Shown here: positions 47,656-56,708 of the stretch, piece by piece
Layout of the letters: every line of letters starts with the position of its first letter
Position numbering within the stretch: the stretch's first letter is position 1
NCBI RefSeq assembly: GCF_003010965.1
Contig: NZ_PGGM01000009.1
Coordinates: 124,001-188,000, forward strand
Length of the DNA stretch: 64,000 nucleotides
Direction: 5' to 3'
From: Phyllobacterium sophorae
GTDB taxonomy: Bacteria; Pseudomonadota; Alphaproteobacteria; Rhizobiales; Rhizobiaceae
Program-made: the position numbers and the translations under genes
The notes under the pieces: generated by a model
Told to the model about the DNA's origin: nothing
What the model saw: the letters and a program-made list of their open reading frames with translations, nothing else
Database searches by the model: none

Positions 47656-48519
47656 TCAAGCATTTACCTCAACATTATGCAAGGCCAAGTTGAGTTTTAA
47701 TGCAAAAAGGGTGGCGACTGTCAGGTCGGCGGAAGTCCCCGGATTGATGCCGTCGGCCTTGAGCTTGGCATCAAAAGCAAGAAGCACTTTTTCGCGTTCC
47801 TTACCCTCACTCAGGCCTTCAATTCGCTTGAGAATTTGCACGGCTTCCTTTCGCGTATTCCCGGCTACGATATTGCCATGCTTGCGGGCAACGTGGCTGT
47901 CGGGAAAGGCCGACAGAAAGTAAAGATAGACAAAAACAGTCGCCCACATTCCCTGCTCATTGCGGTCGATCGCAGCTTTGTGCGTCGAGAGACCGCCGGC
48001 GAAAATGTCGCCAAACCCGGTCACATATTGCCGGGCGATCATGTCCCGGTCGGCCGCCTCCCGCATCGCTTCGAGAAGGGGGACCTCTGGCGCCGTCGAG
48101 ACATCGTGCTTGGGCGCTGAGCCCAGCCCGCCGGGCTGTGCCAGCACGATTGCCGAAAACACGTCGCGAGCATCGTCGAGTTCCAGGTTCTCAAGCGTTT
48201 CGGCAAGACTCGATTGCAAATCGGATTTGACGTTTTCGGCAGCCTTTGCGAGTGGAACGCACAAGAGCAGAATGCCGAGATTGGTGTTGGTCCCGATCCT
48301 GTTTCGCGTTGCCGTGACCCCCTCAAGAATGCGCCGGCCCATAGAAAGCACTGGATCACATACCGCATGCGACGACACTTGCGCGCTTTCAAAAAACTGC
48401 CGGGCGTTCATACGATGACCATCGGCGAATCGGTGCACATTGCCGGGCTTCAACGCTTCGATTTCCTGATAACAGGCATCGATATAGGCCCGCCTGATCT
48501 GTTCGCGCGCCGGTGTCAC
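47656..48519 (-). CDS. Triphosphoribosyl-dephospho-CoA synthase (CitG/MdcB)-like protein of the H4MPT cluster
   Basis: A 287-residue helical protein. The CitG-type signature is seen as EALKPGNVHRFADGH near the start, NTNLGILLLCVPLAKA and PGTSADLTVATLF at the end. GTG 48519 overlaps the upstream stop by 4 bases (GTGA), which fixes the start; the extension to 48579 is a shadow. The family usually makes the CitG cofactor of citrate lyase, but members next to mch and mptG are a methanopterin-linked branch. Its exact reaction is unknown. Confidence 0.82.
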   Translation of the reverse strand: MTPAREQIRRAYIDACYQEIEALKPGNVHRFADGHRMNARQFFESAQVSSHAVCDPVLSMGRRILEGVTATRNRIGTNTNLGILLLCVPLAKAAENVKSDLQSSLAETLENLELDDARDVFSAIVLAQPGGLGSAPKHDVSTAPEVPLLEAMREAADRDMIARQYVTGFGDIFAGGLSTHKAAIDRNEQGMWATVFVYLYFLSAFPDSHVARKHGNIVAGNTRKEAVQILKRIEGLSEGKEREKVLLAFDAKLKADGINPGTSADLTVATLFALKLNLALHNVEVNA

Positions 48520-49430
48520 GCCGCGGGCCTCTCGTCCAGTCGCGGTACGATCCGCGCGGCCAGCGCATTGGCAATGCAATCGGCGATCTTGACTGGAACG
48601 ACCGATTGCAGTCCGGTCCAGGCGGGCATGCTGTTGACCTCGAGCACCAGAAGCCTGCCATCGGCCGCCGGGACAATATCGATCCCAGCGAAATCCGTGC
48701 CGATTGCCGCGGACGCGGCGAGGGCAAGGCTTTCCAGTTTGAAGCGCAACGGCCCGACGACAGGCTCCGCCTTCGCGCCCTTGGCTATATTCGTGATCCA
48801 GCCCTCGGCACGACGCGTTATCATGCCCAGAACTTCACCAGCACAGGTGAAGACCCGGTAATCGCAGAAGGGCGGTCCGGAATGCGCCACATAACGCTGG
48901 AGGTAGTAGACATCATCGATTTCTTCCGATGCGGGCAGGTCGTCAATATGCCGGATCAGGCGAATACCCTTGCCTTGTGAGCCGAAGAGAGGTTTCAATA
49001 CCAGAGGACCGTGCGTGAGTTCACGTTCTGCGACAGACTTGGCATTTGCGAGGCTCTCGACGGCGAAAGTCTCCGGTGTGGGCAAACCGGCCTGCGCCAG
49101 AAAGAACGTCGTGGTCGATTTGTCGACGCAACGCTCGATAGCCTTGGCTGAATTCCAAACGGGAACGTCAAGATGTGCAAAGGCATGCAATATGCCGAGA
49201 CGGCGCGTGATCGCTTCGAATGTTCCCGATGAGATCGATCGCACAATCACAGCGGCGGGCAGGGCGCCGTTCATCGCCGGAATTGCAATTCCTGATGGAT
49301 AACGGCTGTCGAAACCGATATCCGCCAAAGCCAGCGCCAGGACGTCAAATCCGAGCGACTTGAACGAGGATTGAAGCTGCCTTACCTGACGATCAGGCCG
49401 GTCAGATAGGATCAGTATCGTTTCTGGCAT
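48516..49430 (-). CDS. ATP-grasp (RimK-like) ligase of the H4MPT cluster
   Basis: A 304-residue ATP-grasp enzyme with the signature MPETILILSDRPDRQVRQ at the N-terminus and GPLVLKPLFGSQGKGIRLI, IDIVPAADGRLLVLEVNSMP for ATP and metal binding. It resembles MptN, the H4MPT:alpha-L-glutamate ligase. It is coupled to the next gene (4 bases) and lies 12 bases from mch. Addition of a glutamate-type tail to H4MPT or methanofuran is a plausible role. Confidence 0.83.
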   Translation of the reverse strand: MPETILILSDRPDRQVRQLQSSFKSLGFDVLALALADIGFDSRYPSGIAIPAMNGALPAAVIVRSISSGTFEAITRRLGILHAFAHLDVPVWNSAKAIERCVDKSTTTFFLAQAGLPTPETFAVESLANAKSVAERELTHGPLVLKPLFGSQGKGIRLIRHIDDLPASEEIDDVYYLQRYVAHSGPPFCDYRVFTCAGEVLGMITRRAEGWITNIAKGAKAEPVVGPLRFKLESLALAASAAIGTDFAGIDIVPAADGRLLVLEVNSMPAWTGLQSVVPVKIADCIANALAARIVPRLDERPAA

Positions 49431-49442
49431 TTTTGTTTCAGC

Positions 49443-50396
49443 TCACCCCAAAGATTGTTCCAGCATTGCATTGTCAGCACGACCGCTGCGGAATGTATCA
49501 CCGGTTTCGATCGCGGTGACGATCACCTCGGCAGGGCTGAACAGATGCGGGTCGATGGCGTAGAAATCGCCTTTGAACTTCTTGAAGATATCGGCGAACG
49601 GCTGCCCGTAATCCCGTGACGTCCGGCTTGGAAGTTGTTCCGCCAGGTCGCGTGCGTTCTGGGCGCTCCCGCGGACGTAAAGCTGAACAATCCCGCCATA
49701 GATGATCGCGTCATTGGTCCGGCCCATGGCCTGCAGAAAATCCGGATGTGGCGCAGGAATCGGCGCGCGGCCTGCACCATCGACAATCGCATCGAGCGGA
49801 AAGTTCAGGTCGTGTGCCTTGTGCAGTGCTACCTCCAGCACCCGGCCGACGATCTGCATGGAACCCGTCAGGCTCTGTGTCGGAGCATAGATGAATGTCA
49901 GCTTTTCCGGATCGAGGCCAGTCGTATTCGACACTTTCTCGACAATCGCTGCCGGCGGCGGCGTTGCGGTTTCAAGCACGATGACTGACGATTCTGCGTC
50001 CGGTTCGCGATAGGCGATCTTGTCAAAAAGCGGTTCGACACGCGCAAGGGCCCGCACCGGACCGGATCCCATGGCAAAATACTTCTCGTGCGAAAGATTC
50101 CATCCGGCATATTGGCTGCCAAGGCACGCAAGCACCGGTTGTGACGAGCGAACATCAACGCAATAGGGCCATTTGCCTGTGGCCAGAGCGGCGGACACGG
50201 TGCCCAGGCCACCCATGCAGATCTCGACGATGCGAAGGCCCGCTTCGATGCCGCCCGGACTGTTCGCGCCAGCATCGATCAGCCGTTCACCGAGACTGCC
50301 GCGGCTGTGTTCGATGCCGAGGCGGTCGGCATCCTCGATCATCGAATCGGCAATGCGTTGCGCATTTCTATTCAGATAGGCATGACCGTCCCTCAT
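49443..50396 (-). CDS. mch: Methenyl-H4MPT cyclohydrolase
   Basis: Hydrolyses methenyl-H4MPT to formyl-H4MPT. It has 317 residues. Typical segments are SPGGIEAGLRIVEICMGGLG and PLFDKIAYREP, then TQSLTGSMQIVGRVLE. ATG 50396 overlaps the upstream stop (ATGA). GGAGGGAG lies before it. The longer reading from 50495 is a shadow. It is in the same minus-strand unit as mtdB and the two ATP-grasp genes. Confidence 0.96.
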   Translation of the reverse strand: MRDGHAYLNRNAQRIADSMIEDADRLGIEHSRGSLGERLIDAGANSPGGIEAGLRIVEICMGGLGTVSAALATGKWPYCVDVRSSQPVLACLGSQYAGWNLSHEKYFAMGSGPVRALARVEPLFDKIAYREPDAESSVIVLETATPPPAAIVEKVSNTTGLDPEKLTFIYAPTQSLTGSMQIVGRVLEVALHKAHDLNFPLDAIVDGAGRAPIPAPHPDFLQAMGRTNDAIIYGGIVQLYVRGSAQNARDLAEQLPSRTSRDYGQPFADIFKKFKGDFYAIDPHLFSPAEVIVTAIETGDTFRSGRADNAMLEQSLG

Positions 50397-51508
50397 CGGA
50401 ACTCCTCCCTCCAATGAACTGCTAGTTCCTTGACGCGGCTCTTGACGGCCCTCATTGCGGCGATGGCCGAATCTGCAGTGGCAAATGCAGTGCAAACGGG
50501 ATCACCAGCCGCAAGAGCAGTGCCCGGCATCTGGTGATCTGCCGTCATTGCCGGCCACGCCACGTGCGGAAAGGCGCTGATGGCTCGCGCAGTATAGGCG
50601 ATCGCCGATGCGGCGGAACCTCTGTAAGCTGGCACCGATATCCTGTGGCCCATGACGGCGCGCAAATGTTCGCGCAGCAGCGGCGTCTCCTTGCTGTCGA
50701 AGATATCCAGCGTCGCGCCGGGGCGTGGATTGATTTCGATGAGATGGAAGCCGCAACCGTCGTCGATGAAATCGGCGCTGCACAGGCCCGCAAGGCCAGT
50801 GCGCCGGGTCAACGCGGTGAGCCAATCGCCAATCAGCACTGATTTTGTCCTGCTGTAACGCCGCAACCGCACCGCCCCGCCATAGCGAAACGGCGCGTGT
50901 CTGGAGGGGGAAGACCATTGCCGGCTAAAGCCGACAATGTGGGCTTGGTGCCTGTCGGCGAGAAACAGCGCGGATAGGTTCTTGCCGGGAATGAAGCGCT
51001 GAAAATAGCGTTCGTGGCCGGAAGCACCGCCATTGGCTGGCTTCACATGCGACCCTCCCGCACCACCGGCGAGTTTCGTCAGCCATTCCTGTTGGTTGTC
51101 GGGCACGTCGAAACGAATGTCGGGATGCGGAATTTTCAGATCGGAACAGAGGCGGGAAAGACTGGAGGGATCCTTTACCAGCCGAATCGTCTTGGCATTG
51201 TTGCCGGCAACCGGAAATATTTTCGATATCGCGTCGATCATTTCCGGCTTTCGTTCAAATCCGGAACCAAACACGACCGCAGTGGGTGCATAGCCGCGAG
51301 CCAGATCCGTCAGCGTCTCGACGATCTGATCCTCATCGATTCCCGCCTCCAGGCTGCCCGACAGCTTCACTGCGCGGTCTGCCAGCGCGAGCGTGTCCGC
51401 ATCGTTGAAAAGGTCCGCGACCAGCGGCCGGAAACCGGCCTGCTTCGCTGCTGCTGCAAGCGAGCGGCCAGAGATCGCAACGATCAGGATCTCGGGTCTA
51501 TTTGGCAA
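50393..51508 (-). CDS. ATP-grasp protein of the H4MPT cluster
   Basis: A protein of about 371 residues with an ATP-grasp fold (HVKPANGGASGHERYFQRF and CGFHLIEINPRPGATLDIFD carry the nucleotide and metal residues). The start is uncertain because no ATG is available; TTG 51508, 11 bases inside the mtdB end, gives LPNRPEILIVAISGRSLA, while TTG 51544 is an alternative. It belongs to the conserved ATP-grasp proteins of H4MPT-using methylotrophs. Its substrate, most likely a pterin or furan intermediate, is not known. Confidence 0.8.
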   Translation of the reverse strand: MPNRPEILIVAISGRSLAAAAKQAGFRPLVADLFNDADTLALADRAVKLSGSLEAGIDEDQIVETLTDLARGYAPTAVVFGSGFERKPEMIDAISKIFPVAGNNAKTIRLVKDPSSLSRLCSDLKIPHPDIRFDVPDNQQEWLTKLAGGAGGSHVKPANGGASGHERYFQRFIPGKNLSALFLADRHQAHIVGFSRQWSSPSRHAPFRYGGAVRLRRYSRTKSVLIGDWLTALTRRTGLAGLCSADFIDDGCGFHLIEINPRPGATLDIFDSKETPLLREHLRAVMGHRISVPAYRGSAASAIAYTARAISAFPHVAWPAMTADHQMPGTALAAGDPVCTAFATADSAIAAMRAVKSRVKELAVHWREEFR

Positions 51509-52394
51509 GGTCGCGAGCAAGGGTGAATGCGTCCCGGAAATCAAAGATGACCGGCTTTTCGGCCTTGATCATCTGTTCGAACAAACCAGCCTGCGTCTTG
51601 TATTTGACGTTGCCAATCGAGAGCGGACCAATGCCGACAGCCTGTGTCGCATCGAGCGTCTCACCGTTTGCATTTACTTTCAGTCCTTCGATACCAGCCG
51701 GAGGCACCGCATTCACATCGGCAGCAACCAGAAGTCCGCCCGCCGAACCGAGCTGCGCTTTCGAGATCACCTGCACGCCTGCCTTTGCCGCCGCGAGGAC
51801 GACCTCCGTGCCTTCCACAATGGTGCTTTTTTTGGCCTCGGTCGATCCATCAGCCGGTTCGACCGTCAATCCAAACCGCTGCATGATCGATGCCGCGACC
51901 TCCTGAACGCGCTCAATGCCGTCGTGGCCGACGATTGTTACACGCGCGCCCTCGCCGGCCGCGATTACTGCCGTGCAGTAGCCGACCACGCCCGTCGCAC
52001 CAAAGACCGCCACCGAGGTCCCGTTCAATTCGCGGTCGTGGTGCTTGACCAGTGCTTTCTCGACCTTGGCGACCATCGCCGCCGCGGTCGTGAACGATCC
52101 CGCCGGATCGGCAAATACCGAGATTTCGAAGGGCGGTACCATGGATTTCTTTGCCGCGTCGAGCATGTCGAGCGCCAGCGGCGCGTCTTTGCCGGCAAGG
52201 AAAATGCCGGTCGCGACGCCTGCATCCGGCGGGCGCGAAAAGATGGCATCCTGAACAAGGTTGCTGACATCGGAAAGCTCGACATCCGTATAGGGAATAA
52301 CCGCATCATAGCCCGCATCGAGCGCCATGTTGACGTCGAACGGACTCATGTGCCGGAGGGGTGTCAGCATATGAAGGATCATTTTGCGGCTCAT
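51498..52394 (-). CDS. mtdB: NAD(P)-dependent methylene-H4MPT dehydrogenase
   Basis: Oxidises methylene-H4MPT to methenyl-H4MPT. The 298 residues begin MSRKMILHMLTPLRHMSPFD at ATG 52394 with GAGGAG 8 bases upstream. The Rossmann loop is SVAVFGATGVVGYCTAVIA at about 135-150, and the start segment MSPFDVNMALDAGYD is typical. Longer readings to 52592 are antisense to mptG. The coenzyme choice (NAD or NADP) cannot be told. It overlaps the ATP-grasp gene by 11 bases. Confidence 0.95.
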   Translation of the reverse strand: MSRKMILHMLTPLRHMSPFDVNMALDAGYDAVIPYTDVELSDVSNLVQDAIFSRPPDAGVATGIFLAGKDAPLALDMLDAAKKSMVPPFEISVFADPAGSFTTAAAMVAKVEKALVKHHDRELNGTSVAVFGATGVVGYCTAVIAAGEGARVTIVGHDGIERVQEVAASIMQRFGLTVEPADGSTEAKKSTIVEGTEVVLAAAKAGVQVISKAQLGSAGGLLVAADVNAVPPAGIEGLKVNANGETLDATQAVGIGPLSIGNVKYKTQAGLFEQMIKAEKPVIFDFRDAFTLARDLAK

Positions 52395-52429
52395 GTTTTC
52401 CGCTCCTCTTTGACCATAGTGCCCATGGT

Positions 52430-53395
52430 TCAAGCTCTGGCGAGGTTCAATGCGGTATGCGTGATCTCCGCGCCCGCGTTTCTGCCCGCGACAATCTGGA
52501 TGGCGGTACCGGGAGAACGTCCACCGATCTCGCCCACAATGCGTTCCGCATCGGCCTGTGAGGCGGCAAAAGCAAAGCCCGTCGGCCCCCATGAACTCTG
52601 GCCGATCCCGACAGCACCAGCCTTCACGAGGCGGTGCAATGTGGCCTCGACCAGCCTGCTGGTGAAAACGCCGCCCTGTGCCGGTGAAAAATAAGTGCCG
52701 ATTTCGGTCTGAATGGCCTCCACCGCCCTGCCGAACGAGGCTAGGTCCTGCTCGACGAGAGCGGGCATGATGCTCATCAGCACATGGCGGCAGATCAGAG
52801 CCGAAGTTGCTGCCGGGAACGGCGGCAAAGTGCGGAAGGCTTCGATCTCGGCTTCGCCATGCATGCCCTGCGTTGCGGTGTCGAGGACAAGGATGATGCG
52901 CCAGGCTTCCGGAAACGGAATGCGCGAAATGACAGTCGGCGCCTGTTGCCCGAAACCTTTGCCAGCGTCGACGATCACGCCGCCTTCTTCGAATGCGGCA
53001 ATGCCGATCCCCGATCGCGAGCCGCGTCCGAGCAGTACGGCATCTTGGGCAGTATCAAGCGGCAGCGCATGCAGTGTGCGCAGCCCAGCCGCCACGGCTA
53101 TGGCGATCTGCGTTCCGGAACCGAGGCCAATATGGCGCGGGATGGCCCGTTGCACGCTGACCCGGTGCGGTGTCTTGATGCCAAGATGAGCGCAAAGCGT
53201 AGCGATATGCTGTGCGATGCGGGCCTGTTCCTCACCATGAATGTGTATGTCTGTTGCACGGGAAATCGTCAGGACTGTCTCAATATCCTGAATGGGCAAG
53301 CCGACGCTTCCAAACCGGTCCTGACCTGAGCGCGGTATATCGAGAAAGCCGAGATGCAGGCGAGCGGGCACTTTGATCGTGACGGATTCCGACAT
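52430..53395 (-). CDS. mptG: Beta-ribofuranosylaminobenzene 5'-phosphate synthase (GHMP family)
   Basis: Condenses phosphoribosyl pyrophosphate and p-aminobenzoate to start the H4MPT side chain. The 321 residues begin ESVTIKVPARLHLGFLDIPR, a GHMP-type N-terminus, and carry the glycine-rich motif RHIGLGSGTQIAIAVAAGL at about 85-103. A GSRSGIGIAAFEEGG segment follows. The gene starts at ATG 53395 and is divergent from the pterin dehydratase gene. It is a marker for true H4MPT synthesis. Confidence 0.95.
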   Translation of the reverse strand: MSESVTIKVPARLHLGFLDIPRSGQDRFGSVGLPIQDIETVLTISRATDIHIHGEEQARIAQHIATLCAHLGIKTPHRVSVQRAIPRHIGLGSGTQIAIAVAAGLRTLHALPLDTAQDAVLLGRGSRSGIGIAAFEEGGVIVDAGKGFGQQAPTVISRIPFPEAWRIILVLDTATQGMHGEAEIEAFRTLPPFPAATSALICRHVLMSIMPALVEQDLASFGRAVEAIQTEIGTYFSPAQGGVFTSRLVEATLHRLVKAGAVGIGQSSWGPTGFAFAASQADAERIVGEIGGRSPGTAIQIVAGRNAGAEITHTALNLARA

Positions 53396-53497
53396 TTGTT
53401 TAATCTTTACACAATCTCAAAAATCGGGCCCTGCACTATGATATCGTCTTTCAAACGAGGTGCAAGCGTGATGCGCAAAGAATAGGGAGTAATGCGA

Positions 53498-53896
53498 ATG
53501 TCGGATGAAACAAAGAAGGCCGAACCCAAGGAAAAAGTCTATTCGGAAAGCGAAATTGTCGCAAAACTGCAGAGCGATTTACCGCATTGGCGCTATGAGA
53601 ACGGCTGGATTCGTCGCAAATACAAGACGCATGGGTGGAAATCGACCTTGATGGTCATCAATACGATCGGGCATCTGGCAGAAGCTGCCTGGCACCATCC
53701 AGATCTCAAGGCGTCTTACGCCTGGGTGGAGGTCCTGTTGCAGAATCATGCCGCGAAGGGCATCACCGACAAGGATTTCGAACTCGCCAGGAAGATCGAG
53801 AGCATCGTCCAGTGGCAGCCGGGCAAGGAGTCGGGATCACTGGAAGGAACGCCGCAAACCGACCAGCGCTTCGCCTACGTTAAGTACGACGATTGA
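53498..53896 (+). CDS. Pterin-4a-carbinolamine dehydratase family protein
   Basis: A 132-residue protein of the PCD/DCoH fold, with LPHWRYENGWIRRKYKTHG, the central GHLAEAAWHHPDLKASY motif containing the two His, and NHAAKGITDKDFELARKIE. ATG 53498 has GGGAG 8 bases upstream, which suits it better than ATG 53492. PCD members are a regular part of H4MPT gene clusters and may remove a water from a pterin intermediate. It is divergent from mptG. Confidence 0.87.
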   Translation: MSDETKKAEPKEKVYSESEIVAKLQSDLPHWRYENGWIRRKYKTHGWKSTLMVINTIGHLAEAAWHHPDLKASYAWVEVLLQNHAAKGITDKDFELARKIESIVQWQPGKESGSLEGTPQTDQRFAYVKYDD

Positions 53897-53979
53897 TCGC
53901 ATGCTTTTTTGCTGGGCCGCAGGGTTCACATTCGAAAAAATTTGGTTAAGCTCAGGTTGGCACCAGAAAGTTGCGGAAT

Positions 53980-55080
53980 ATGTCGGTTGCATGGGTTGGC
54001 AGCCAGCCGGTCTCTTTGATGGATGCAATTCAGAATGCTGCGAAGCTTCTGGCATCAAGCCGCTGTCCAGTTTTTACCCTCGATACGGATGTGCATGGCA
54101 CACGCAGTGCCATTGCGCTGGCTGAGAGGTTAGGCGGTGCTTATGATCATGGGCTGGGCGAGACTCTTGCCAATGAGGTTTCCCTGTTTACCAACCATGG
54201 CGGCATGTTCACAACGCCGGGCGAAGCGCGCCGGCGCTCCAGCCTGATCGTCCTCGTCGGCGAAATTCCCGCGTCGCATCATGAAATGTTGGAATCATGG
54301 GCGGCCTCGCGGCCTGATCTCGGCGATCGTAACAAACGCTTGTGGTTCCACGCCAGCGGCTCCGGGACAGTTTCGGCTGATACCAGCAAACTTGTCAGGA
54401 AATTGAAGGCTGTTTCGCTCGGCGGCGATGGCCTTTCGCTTGAAGGCGCCCTGGCCGTGCTTCGCGCTGAACTGCACGGGCGCCACGTAGCATCGCCACT
54501 GGTCAATGTTGCGCAGTTCAGACAGGCCCTGAACAAAAGCCAGTTCCCCGTCTTCGTCTTTTCCGGCACCTCCGGCGAAGCGGCAGGCCTTGTGATGCTG
54601 CAGGGGTTGATTGCGGATCTCAATAAAAATGGCCGGGCCAGCAGCGTGTTTCTGCCTGCCGACGATGATGCCTGGGGTACCGCGCTCACGTCCCTGTGGA
54701 TGACCGGGTTTCCACCCCGGACAGGTTTCTCCAATAGCCTCCCAAGCTATGATCCCGTGCGGTGGGACGTCCAGCGCATGATCCGTGAAAAGGAAGCGGA
54801 TCTTCATGTCTGGATGTCGACGAGGGGCGATGAAACTCCCCCCGCGCGGGGAAGGATCGCATTGATTTCGCTGAGCAAAAATGAAACGCCGACCGCTGGA
54901 GCGGCGGTCACGATTTCTGTCGGGAAAGCCGGGGTTGATCATGACGGCGTCACCTATTCCAGCAGGGTAGGTACATTCAGGGCCGTCGCCGCGTCTGCGC
55001 CGTCGCAATTGCCAAGCATCTCGAGCATCGTGCAGCAATTGGCGGAAGCCTTGCCTGGCAGGAGGGCTTTGCCATGCTGA
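53980..55080 (+). CDS. fhcB: Formyltransferase/hydrolase complex subunit B
   Basis: Subunit of the FhcABCD complex that turns formyl-H4MPT into formate. The 366 residues match the C-terminal type of formylmethanofuran dehydrogenase subunit B (GETLANEVSLFTNHGG, RSSLIVLVGEIPASHH and SLWMTGFPPRTGFSN) but lack the Cys cluster motifs of the molybdenum enzymes. ATG 53980 was chosen over TTG 53971. Its end overlaps fhcA by 7 bases. Confidence 0.93.
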   Translation: MSVAWVGSQPVSLMDAIQNAAKLLASSRCPVFTLDTDVHGTRSAIALAERLGGAYDHGLGETLANEVSLFTNHGGMFTTPGEARRRSSLIVLVGEIPASHHEMLESWAASRPDLGDRNKRLWFHASGSGTVSADTSKLVRKLKAVSLGGDGLSLEGALAVLRAELHGRHVASPLVNVAQFRQALNKSQFPVFVFSGTSGEAAGLVMLQGLIADLNKNGRASSVFLPADDDAWGTALTSLWMTGFPPRTGFSNSLPSYDPVRWDVQRMIREKEADLHVWMSTRGDETPPARGRIALISLSKNETPTAGAAVTISVGKAGVDHDGVTYSSRVGTFRAVAASAPSQLPSISSIVQQLAEALPGRRALPC

Positions 55081-56708
55081 TCAGGCTCGTCGGCGGCGAG
55101 GTTATCGACCCGGTCAATAATGGACCCCGGCAGCGCGACGTCTGGATCAAGGATGGCGTGCTGATCGATCCGCCCATGGGTGAGACTGCCGATCAGACTC
55201 ATGACGTTTCTGGTTGTATCGTCATGGCCGGCGCCATCGATATCCATTCGCATATCGGCGGCGGCAATGTGAATACTGCCCGGCTGCTGCTGCCAGAACA
55301 CCATGCGGCTCACCAGCCGCGACCAGCCCACACTCCGCTTTCCAATGCCGGCTGGTCTACCTTCCAGACCGGCACTCTCTACGCGCAAATGGGCTTCACC
55401 ACGGTGGTCGAACCCGCCATGGCACCGTACACGGCACTGCATACGCACCTTGAACTCGCCGATATTCCGATCATCGACAAGGCGACGCTGGCCATTCTTG
55501 GCAATGACGATTTCACCCTGTCGCTGCTTCGCAACGGTAAGTCCTCGGCCATGCTTGATGACTACATCGCCTGGGTCGTCGGTTCGACCCGCGCTCTTGG
55601 CGTCAAGGTCATCAATGCCGGTGCGGCCGCGGCTTTCAAGGAGAATGTCCGCTCCTTCTCGTTCGACGACGTCGTGCCCGAATATGGCGTCAGTTCGCGC
55701 AAGATCGTCAAGTCGCTGCAGGCTTCGGTGACCCGGCTTGGAATACCGCACCCGCTCCATGTACACGCCAACAATCTCGGCATCGCCGGCAGCGCCGATA
55801 CGGCCGCCGACACCATTGCCGCCACCGAGGGGGTGCCGCTGCATCTCGCCCATCTGCAGTTCTATGGCTATGGCACCGAAGGCAAACGCAAGTTCTCCTC
55901 CGAGGCGGCGCGGCTGGCGGAGCTTATCAACGCTAACCCCGATGTCACCATCGATATCGGCCAGGTGATGTTCGGCCAGACCGTGACGATCTCTTCGGAC
56001 GTGATGCGGCAGTTCACGGCCATCGGCAATGCCAGCCCGAAGAAGTCTGTCATCCTGGACGGAGATGGCAATGGCGGGGGAGGTATCGTGCCCTATCGCT
56101 ACAAGCAAGATTATTACGGCTCGCTGCAGTGGGCGGTGGGGCTTGAGCTTTTCCTGCTCATTACCGATCCGTGGCGGGTGTTCTTCACGACCGATCATCC
56201 GAACGGTGCACCATTTACTGCCTATCCGGAATTGTTCGAGCTGCTGATGAGCAGCGGTGCCCGTGACGCGAAATCCACCGAATTGAACGCGACAGCACTG
56301 GAATTGACGACGCTCGCCTCGGTGCGCCGCGAATATACGCTTGAAGAGATAGCGATCATGACGCGCGCAGCGCCGGCACGATTGCTCGGTCTCAAGGATC
56401 GCGGCCATTTGGGGCCGGGAGCCATTGCCGATGTCGCGGTCTATCGCAAGGGCAAGGACATTGCCAGGATGTTCCGGGAGGCGGCGCTGGTGTTCAAGAA
56501 TGGCGACCTCGTGGTCAAGAATGGCAAGGTTACGCACTACCGTTGGGGCAAGACGTTGCGGCTTAATCCGCCGCCGGACAAGGCGATGATCAAGCGCATG
56601 AGGGATTATCACGAAGAGCGATACGGCTTGTCGCTTGATTGGTTCACCTTCCCTGATTCCGCAATCCAAAGGGATGCGCCGTTTGCGGAGGTCTCATGCA
56701 ACAGCTGA
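55074..56708 (+). CDS. fhcA: Formyltransferase/hydrolase complex subunit A (amidohydrolase)
   Basis: Amidohydrolase-fold subunit of 544 residues, which hydrolyses the formyl group carried by the complex. Metal residues are seen as DIHSHIGGGN near 59-66, with further ligands in LHVHANNLG (about 225) and the conserved FFTTDHPNGAPFTAYP near 370. The ATG at 55074 overlaps the fhcB stop, and the end overlaps the fhcD start by 13 bases. A very long antisense reading across it is a shadow. Confidence 0.95.
   Translation: MLIRLVGGEVIDPVNNGPRQRDVWIKDGVLIDPPMGETADQTHDVSGCIVMAGAIDIHSHIGGGNVNTARLLLPEHHAAHQPRPAHTPLSNAGWSTFQTGTLYAQMGFTTVVEPAMAPYTALHTHLELADIPIIDKATLAILGNDDFTLSLLRNGKSSAMLDDYIAWVVGSTRALGVKVINAGAAAAFKENVRSFSFDDVVPEYGVSSRKIVKSLQASVTRLGIPHPLHVHANNLGIAGSADTAADTIAATEGVPLHLAHLQFYGYGTEGKRKFSSEAARLAELINANPDVTIDIGQVMFGQTVTISSDVMRQFTAIGNASPKKSVILDGDGNGGGGIVPYRYKQDYYGSLQWAVGLELFLLITDPWRVFFTTDHPNGAPFTAYPELFELLMSSGARDAKSTELNATALELTTLASVRREYTLEEIAIMTRAAPARLLGLKDRGHLGPGAIADVAVYRKGKDIARMFREAALVFKNGDLVVKNGKVTHYRWGKTLRLNPPPDKAMIKRMRDYHEERYGLSLDWFTFPDSAIQRDAPFAEVSCNS

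Noticed and set aside
54954-56669. 571-codon open reading on the minus strand across fhcA
   Set aside because: It is antisense to a well-supported gene. Its codons mirror the high third-position GC of fhcA and it has no family likeness.
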